Origin: JAWOLE01 sp035263845 | GTDB taxonomy: Bacteria; Acidobacteriota; Thermoanaerobaculia; UBA5066; Gp7-AA6 | Direction of reading: 5' to 3' | Length of the DNA: 6,149 nt | NCBI GenBank assembly: GCA_035263845.1 | Contig: DATFQY010000200.1 | Span: 1-6,149, forward strand | Part shown: piece after piece, positions 5,039 through 6,149 of the stretch | Layout of the letters: every line of letters starts with the position of its first letter | How positions within the stretch are numbered: position 1 is the stretch's first letter | Notes under the pieces: model-generated | Told to the model about the DNA's origin: nothing | What the model saw: the letters and a program-made list of their open reading frames with translations, nothing else | The model's database searches: none | Translations under genes and position numbers: made by a program

Positions 5039-6149
5039 ATGAGCATCACCTGGGACCGCGAGGCGGCCGCCCATCTGGCCAGACGCGCGGGCGTCGGTGC
5101 GACGCCGGCGGAGCTGGATTCCTGGGTGCAGGCGGGGTTGGACGCGACGGTGGATCGGCTCGTCAACTACGGCGCGGTGGACAACTCCGTGCTCGAGAGC
5201 GACCTGCAGACGCTGACGACCTCCGTCGTTCCTCCCGCGACCGCGCCCCTCTACGACCTCTCGAGAATCGACGGCGTGCGCCGCTGGTTCCTCCACCGCC
5301 TGGTCTTCACGAAGCGCCCGCTCGAAGAAAAGATGACCTACCTGTGGAACCTCTGGTGGACCTCGGGCATCACGAAGGTCCTCGGCGTCACCCTGATGCT
5401 CAACCAGAACAAGACGATGCGCCAGTACGCGCTTGGCAAGTTCGACGACATCGTGGTCGCGATCTCGCAGGACCCGGCGATGCTGATCTGGCTGGACAAC
5501 GCGCTCTCGAAGGCCGGCCGGCCAAACGAGAACTACGCCCGCGAGCTGATGGAGCTCTTCACGCTCGGAGTGGACAATTACTCGCAGGCGGACGTGACGG
5601 AGGTCGCGCGGGCGCTGTGCGGCTGGACCGTCCAGGGCTACACCTCCGCCGACAACTACAACGGCGCGAAGTTCTTCGACAACACCGCGCAGCACGACAA
5701 CGGGACCAAGACCATCCTCGGCCAGACCGGCAACTGGAACGGCCGAGACGCAATTCGCATCATCCTGGAGTACTCCGACAACCGCGGGAGCGTCTCGGGG
5801 CGCTTCGTCGCGAACAAGCTCTGGACCTTCTTCGCGTACCACGACCCGCCCGACTGGATCGTGGACGAGCTGGCCGGCGTCTACGTCTCCTCGGGCCGGT
5901 CGATCCAGGCGGTGGTCGAGCACATCTTCCGGATGGAGGAGTTCTACGCGGCGCACGCGCGCAAGGTCCTCGTCCGCAGCCCGGTCGAGTACGTCGCCGC
6001 GTCGTTGAGGCAGCTCGAGGCGAAGACCGATATGAGCGTCCCCGTCGCCGACCTGATTTCCATGGGCCAGGCCTTCTTCGACCCGGCCGACGCCAAGGGA
6101 CCCGAGGGCGACCTGGAGTGGATCAACACGGGAACGGTCTTCGCCCGCG
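5039..6149 (+). CDS. DUF1800 family protein, second copy (C-terminus off the right edge)
   Basis: The first 370 residues of a DUF1800 (PF08811) protein. It aligns with the copy at 2173 from its first residues to the edge. In the core from RPLEEKMTY to FTLGV, 71 of 86 residues match by my hand count. Conserved blocks include AHLARRAGVGATPAELD (11-27), NENYARELMELFTLGV (163-178), RALCGWTV (191-198), HDNGTKTILG (219-228) and VRSPVEY (312-318). There are two clear differences. An extra segment of about 9 residues lies near 60-75 (around SVVPPATAPLYDLS). The block that reads DAKGWDWGTSW in the first copy is DAKGPEGDLEW here (351-361), losing the Gly-Trp that is usual in the family. There is no signal peptide. 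About 90 residues are missing if its length matches the first copy. A partner DUF1501 gene probably follows beyond the window. Confidence 0.95.
   Translation, partial: MSITWDREAAAHLARRAGVGATPAELDSWVQAGLDATVDRLVNYGAVDNSVLESDLQTLTTSVVPPATAPLYDLSRIDGVRRWFLHRLVFTKRPLEEKMTYLWNLWWTSGITKVLGVTLMLNQNKTMRQYALGKFDDIVVAISQDPAMLIWLDNALSKAGRPNENYARELMELFTLGVDNYSQADVTEVARALCGWTVQGYTSADNYNGAKFFDNTAQHDNGTKTILGQTGNWNGRDAIRIILEYSDNRGSVSGRFVANKLWTFFAYHDPPDWIVDELAGVYVSSGRSIQAVVEHIFRMEEFYAAHARKVLVRSPVEYVAASLRQLEAKTDMSVPVADLISMGQAFFDPADAKGPEGDLEWINTGTVFAR

Noticed and set aside
4943..5956. Minus-strand open frame of 337 codons opposite the second DUF1800 gene
   Set aside because: It resembles the antisense translation of the first DUF1800 gene only because the sense genes are paralogues, and it runs into the repeat region.

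Overview
This is a GC-rich bacterial window with dense, mostly plus-strand coding. The high GC, the paired DUF1800/DUF1501 genes, the radical SAM enzyme of the AmmeMemoRadiSam set and the secreted beta-propeller together suggest a large-genome environmental bacterium. Acidobacteriota or a similar phylum is my best guess, but this is inference and no marker gene here settles it. I see no tRNA, rRNA, CRISPR array, transposase or phage gene.

Layout. (1) 2-853, minus strand: a secreted beta-propeller protein resembling the streptogramin-lyase (Vgb)/NHL/SMP-30 type; its C-terminus lies off the left edge. (2) 854-923: a 70-bp divergent intergenic region with a locally AT-rich core. (3) 924-2036, plus: the radical SAM enzyme AmrS, with all its diagnostic cysteines. 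(4) 2037-2172: an intergenic gap holding an inverted repeat built from GTTGAG/CTCAAC units, then a strong ribosome binding site. (5) 2173-3558 and 3578-4825, plus: a DUF1800 gene followed 19 nt later by a Tat-exported DUF1501 gene, almost certainly one operon. (6) 4826-5038: a gap containing two 29-nt palindromic elements facing each other, a REP/BIME-like pair whose hairpin stems differ by compensatory changes. (7) 5039 to the right edge: a second DUF1800 gene, clearly a paralogue of the first, cut off by the window.

Working together. DUF1800 and DUF1501 proteins are widely encoded side by side and are presumed to act together, but their biochemical role is unknown to me. Here only the DUF1501 protein carries an export signal (twin-arginine). 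Both DUF1800 proteins start directly at the conserved domain, and for the first copy an in-frame stop just upstream excludes a hidden signal. That raises the possibility that DUF1800 leaves the cytoplasm as a passenger folded onto its DUF1501 partner. The second DUF1800 copy suggests the module is duplicated in tandem, with another DUF1501 gene predicted just past the right edge. The AmrS gene and the propeller gene show no obvious functional link to this module.
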